Of a stretch of 7,040 nt of DNA, positions 5,793 through 7,040 are shown piece after piece. Below the pieces are notes generated by a model. It made no database searches. It worked only from the letters and a program-made list of their open reading frames with translations, and was not told the DNA's origin. The stretch's first letter is position 1. Each line of letters starts with the position of its first letter. The position numbers and the translations under genes are program-made. Source of the stretch: Clostridia bacterium (GTDB taxonomy: Bacteria; Bacillota; Clostridia; Oscillospirales; Acutalibacteraceae); assembly GCA_900763035.1 (NCBI GenBank), contig CAAFIS010000019.1, positions 1 through 7,040 on the forward strand, given 5' to 3'.

Positions 5793-7040
5793 AGCCTGAC
5801 CAAAACGCGGGTGTCGAGCGAGGTCAGCTACCCCTCCGGTGATACCGACGATACCTCGTCGGGCGGCACGTCCGATACATCCGCCCCGTCCGACGAAACG
5901 AGCGGCACGGCATCCGACGGCAAGCCGACCTCCGGCAAGCCGAGCAGCGGTACGTCGTCCGGCTCGACCTCCGGCGGCAACGTCGTCAGCGGCGGCGGGA
6001 AGAACGATCCGCAGAATGCCGGTGATGTGGACAACACGAAAGAGGAAAAGCTGACCGGGACGCTGGAGCTGCAGATCTTTACCGGCGGCTACGGCAGCGA
6101 ATGCTGGGAATATGCGATCGATGCGTTCCAGAAGCTGCAGCCCTCGCTGGAGATCAATGCGCATCTGGACGCGAACGTCAACGCGCAGATGAAAACGCGC
6201 TGGGCGAAGGATAACCCGCCCGACTTCGTGCTGCTGGACGGCACGAATATGCCGAAATCCACGTGGATGGAGGAGGGCAAGCTGCGCGACCTGTCCGACC
6301 TGTACAAAAACGGCCGCGTCTACGGCACGGCGACGAAGATCGCCGACCAGATCAAGAGCGGGCTGGTAACGACGTACAAGTCCACCGGCAAGATCTTGGA
6401 GATGCCGGTGCTGCTGTCGACCTACGGGATGTGGTACGATCAGACCTATCTGTCCGGCAAGGGCTGGAGCGTGCCGAAAAACTATACGGAATTGACCCCC
6501 TTCTGCAAGACCGTCAAGGGCGCGGGAACGTACCCGCTGATCTATACCGGGCAGTATTCCGGTTATCTGGTGTGGGGGATGCTGATGCCCGCCGTCGCGT
6601 CCGAGGCGGCCGCATCGAAGGATATGCAGTTCTTCTATGACATCGCGAACGCCGCGAGCGAGAGCGTTTGGGCGGATGCACGCTTCAAGAAAGTGCTGAC
6701 GAAGATCAAGACCTTGGCCGATGCCGGGTACTTCGATCCCTCCGGCCTGTCGATGAACCACATCACCAGCCAAGCTGCGTGGCTCAAGCACAATGCGGTC
6801 CTGATCCCGAACGGCCTGTGGCTGGAGAACGAGATGAAGGATTCCACCCCGGCCGACTTCAAGATGCGCTATTATCCCTCCGTCCTGCAGGATAAGGATC
6901 AGCCGACCTGCGTTATCGCGTCGTCCACGACCGTGGGCATCTCCGCAAAGGCGAAGAACCCCAAGGCGGCCGAGGCGTTCCTGCGCTTTTTGTACACCGA
7001 CGAGAGCGCACGGAAGTTCGCCGAGCTGTGCGCCGTGCCC
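5721..7040 (+). CDS. ABC sugar-transporter solute-binding lipoprotein, NgcE-like (3' end missing)
   Basis: The frame is open from ATG 5721 to the right edge, giving 440 residues without a stop. It should act outside the membrane as the lipid-anchored receptor of a CUT1-type ABC importer for sugars. Residues 1-24 are a lipoprotein signal peptide ending in VAGC, residues 25-110 a Ser/Gly/Thr/Asp-rich linker, and the binding domain begins near residue 111 (GTLELQIFTGGYG). Family features include ECWEYAIDAFQKLQPSLEI, PPDFVLLDG, MPVLLSTYGMWYDQTYL, YPLIYTGQYSGYL (271-283), IPNGLWLENEM (362-372) and the C-terminal PKAAEAFLRFLYTDESARKF. The combination of TGQY and IPNGxWLENEM resembles N-acetylglucosamine/diacetylchitobiose-binding proteins of the NgcE type, but the ligand is not certain. 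Probably only the last few dozen residues are missing. It lies 70 bases behind the hydrolase gene on the same strand, so the permease genes may follow. Confidence 0.9.
   Translation, partial: MKDLMIRLAGLLCVCALIPTVAGCSLTKTRVSSEVSYPSGDTDDTSSGGTSDTSAPSDETSGTASDGKPTSGKPSSGTSSGSTSGGNVVSGGGKNDPQNAGDVDNTKEEKLTGTLELQIFTGGYGSECWEYAIDAFQKLQPSLEINAHLDANVNAQMKTRWAKDNPPDFVLLDGTNMPKSTWMEEGKLRDLSDLYKNGRVYGTATKIADQIKSGLVTTYKSTGKILEMPVLLSTYGMWYDQTYLSGKGWSVPKNYTELTPFCKTVKGAGTYPLIYTGQYSGYLVWGMLMPAVASEAAASKDMQFFYDIANAASESVWADARFKKVLTKIKTLADAGYFDPSGLSMNHITSQAAWLKHNAVLIPNGLWLENEMKDSTPADFKMRYYPSVLQDKDQPTCVIASSTTVGISAKAKNPKAAEAFLRFLYTDESARKFAELCAVP
5793..6050 (+). other. Low-complexity Ser/Gly/Thr/Asp linker of the lipoprotein
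   Basis: About 86 residues between the lipid anchor and the binding domain are mostly Ser, Gly, Thr, Asp, Pro and Lys (for example SSGGTSDTSAPSDETSG and PTSGKPSSGTSSG). The stretch should be unstructured, letting the binding domain reach through the wall. It is longer than the linker of most solute-binding proteins. It is not an exact DNA tandem repeat. Confidence 0.8.

Noticed and set aside
5634..6791. A 385-codon open frame on the - strand opposite the lipoprotein gene.
   Set aside because: It is a shadow caused by GC-rich codon use. Its translation shows no recognisable domain, while the + strand frame has a ribosome binding site, a lipobox and solute-binding family motifs throughout.

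Overview
The window holds two genes on the + strand, both cut by the window edges. They read as part of a carbohydrate-use locus of a GC-rich, Gram-positive-type bacterium. The signs are high GC with G/C-rich third codon positions, a strong AAGGAG ribosome binding site, a lipoprotein solute-binding protein with a Ser/Gly/Thr linker, and a huge surface enzyme with a Pro/Asp/Thr-rich stalk and C-terminal membrane anchor. A gut-type member of the Clostridia is my best guess, but that is inferred from style and not from any marker gene.

Positions 2-5650 encode the C-terminal 1882 residues of a giant modular glycoside hydrolase; its start lies upstream. In order it has the end of one jelly-roll module and three further beta-sandwich modules of carbohydrate-binding type, then a galactose-binding-like domain resembling the N-terminal domain of alpha-L-rhamnosidases, then an Ig-like strand-rich domain. 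A clan GH-A TIM barrel of the GH42 (beta-galactosidase-like) type follows, with a GH42-type glutamine-amidotransferase-like domain and C-terminal beta domain behind it. The protein ends with an InlB-type bacterial repeat, a PDT-rich stalk, one transmembrane helix and a 78-residue very basic tail. The enzyme is therefore expected to be tethered to the cytoplasmic membrane and to project through the wall, without sortase anchoring.

Positions 5651-5720 form a short intergenic region with a perfect 10-bp GC-only hairpin that lacks a U-tract, then a strong ribosome binding site. Positions 5721-7040 encode the first 440 residues of a lipoprotein of the ABC sugar-transporter solute-binding type, most like the N-acetylglucosamine/diacetylchitobiose-binding (NgcE-type) group. 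It is open at the right edge.

Together the genes suggest a Gram-positive polysaccharide utilisation locus: the tethered enzyme cuts a polymer or glycan side chain at the cell surface, and the lipoprotein captures the released sugar for import. The permease genes and any regulator would lie outside the window. I saw no tRNA, rRNA, CRISPR array, insertion sequence or convincing sigma-70 promoter.
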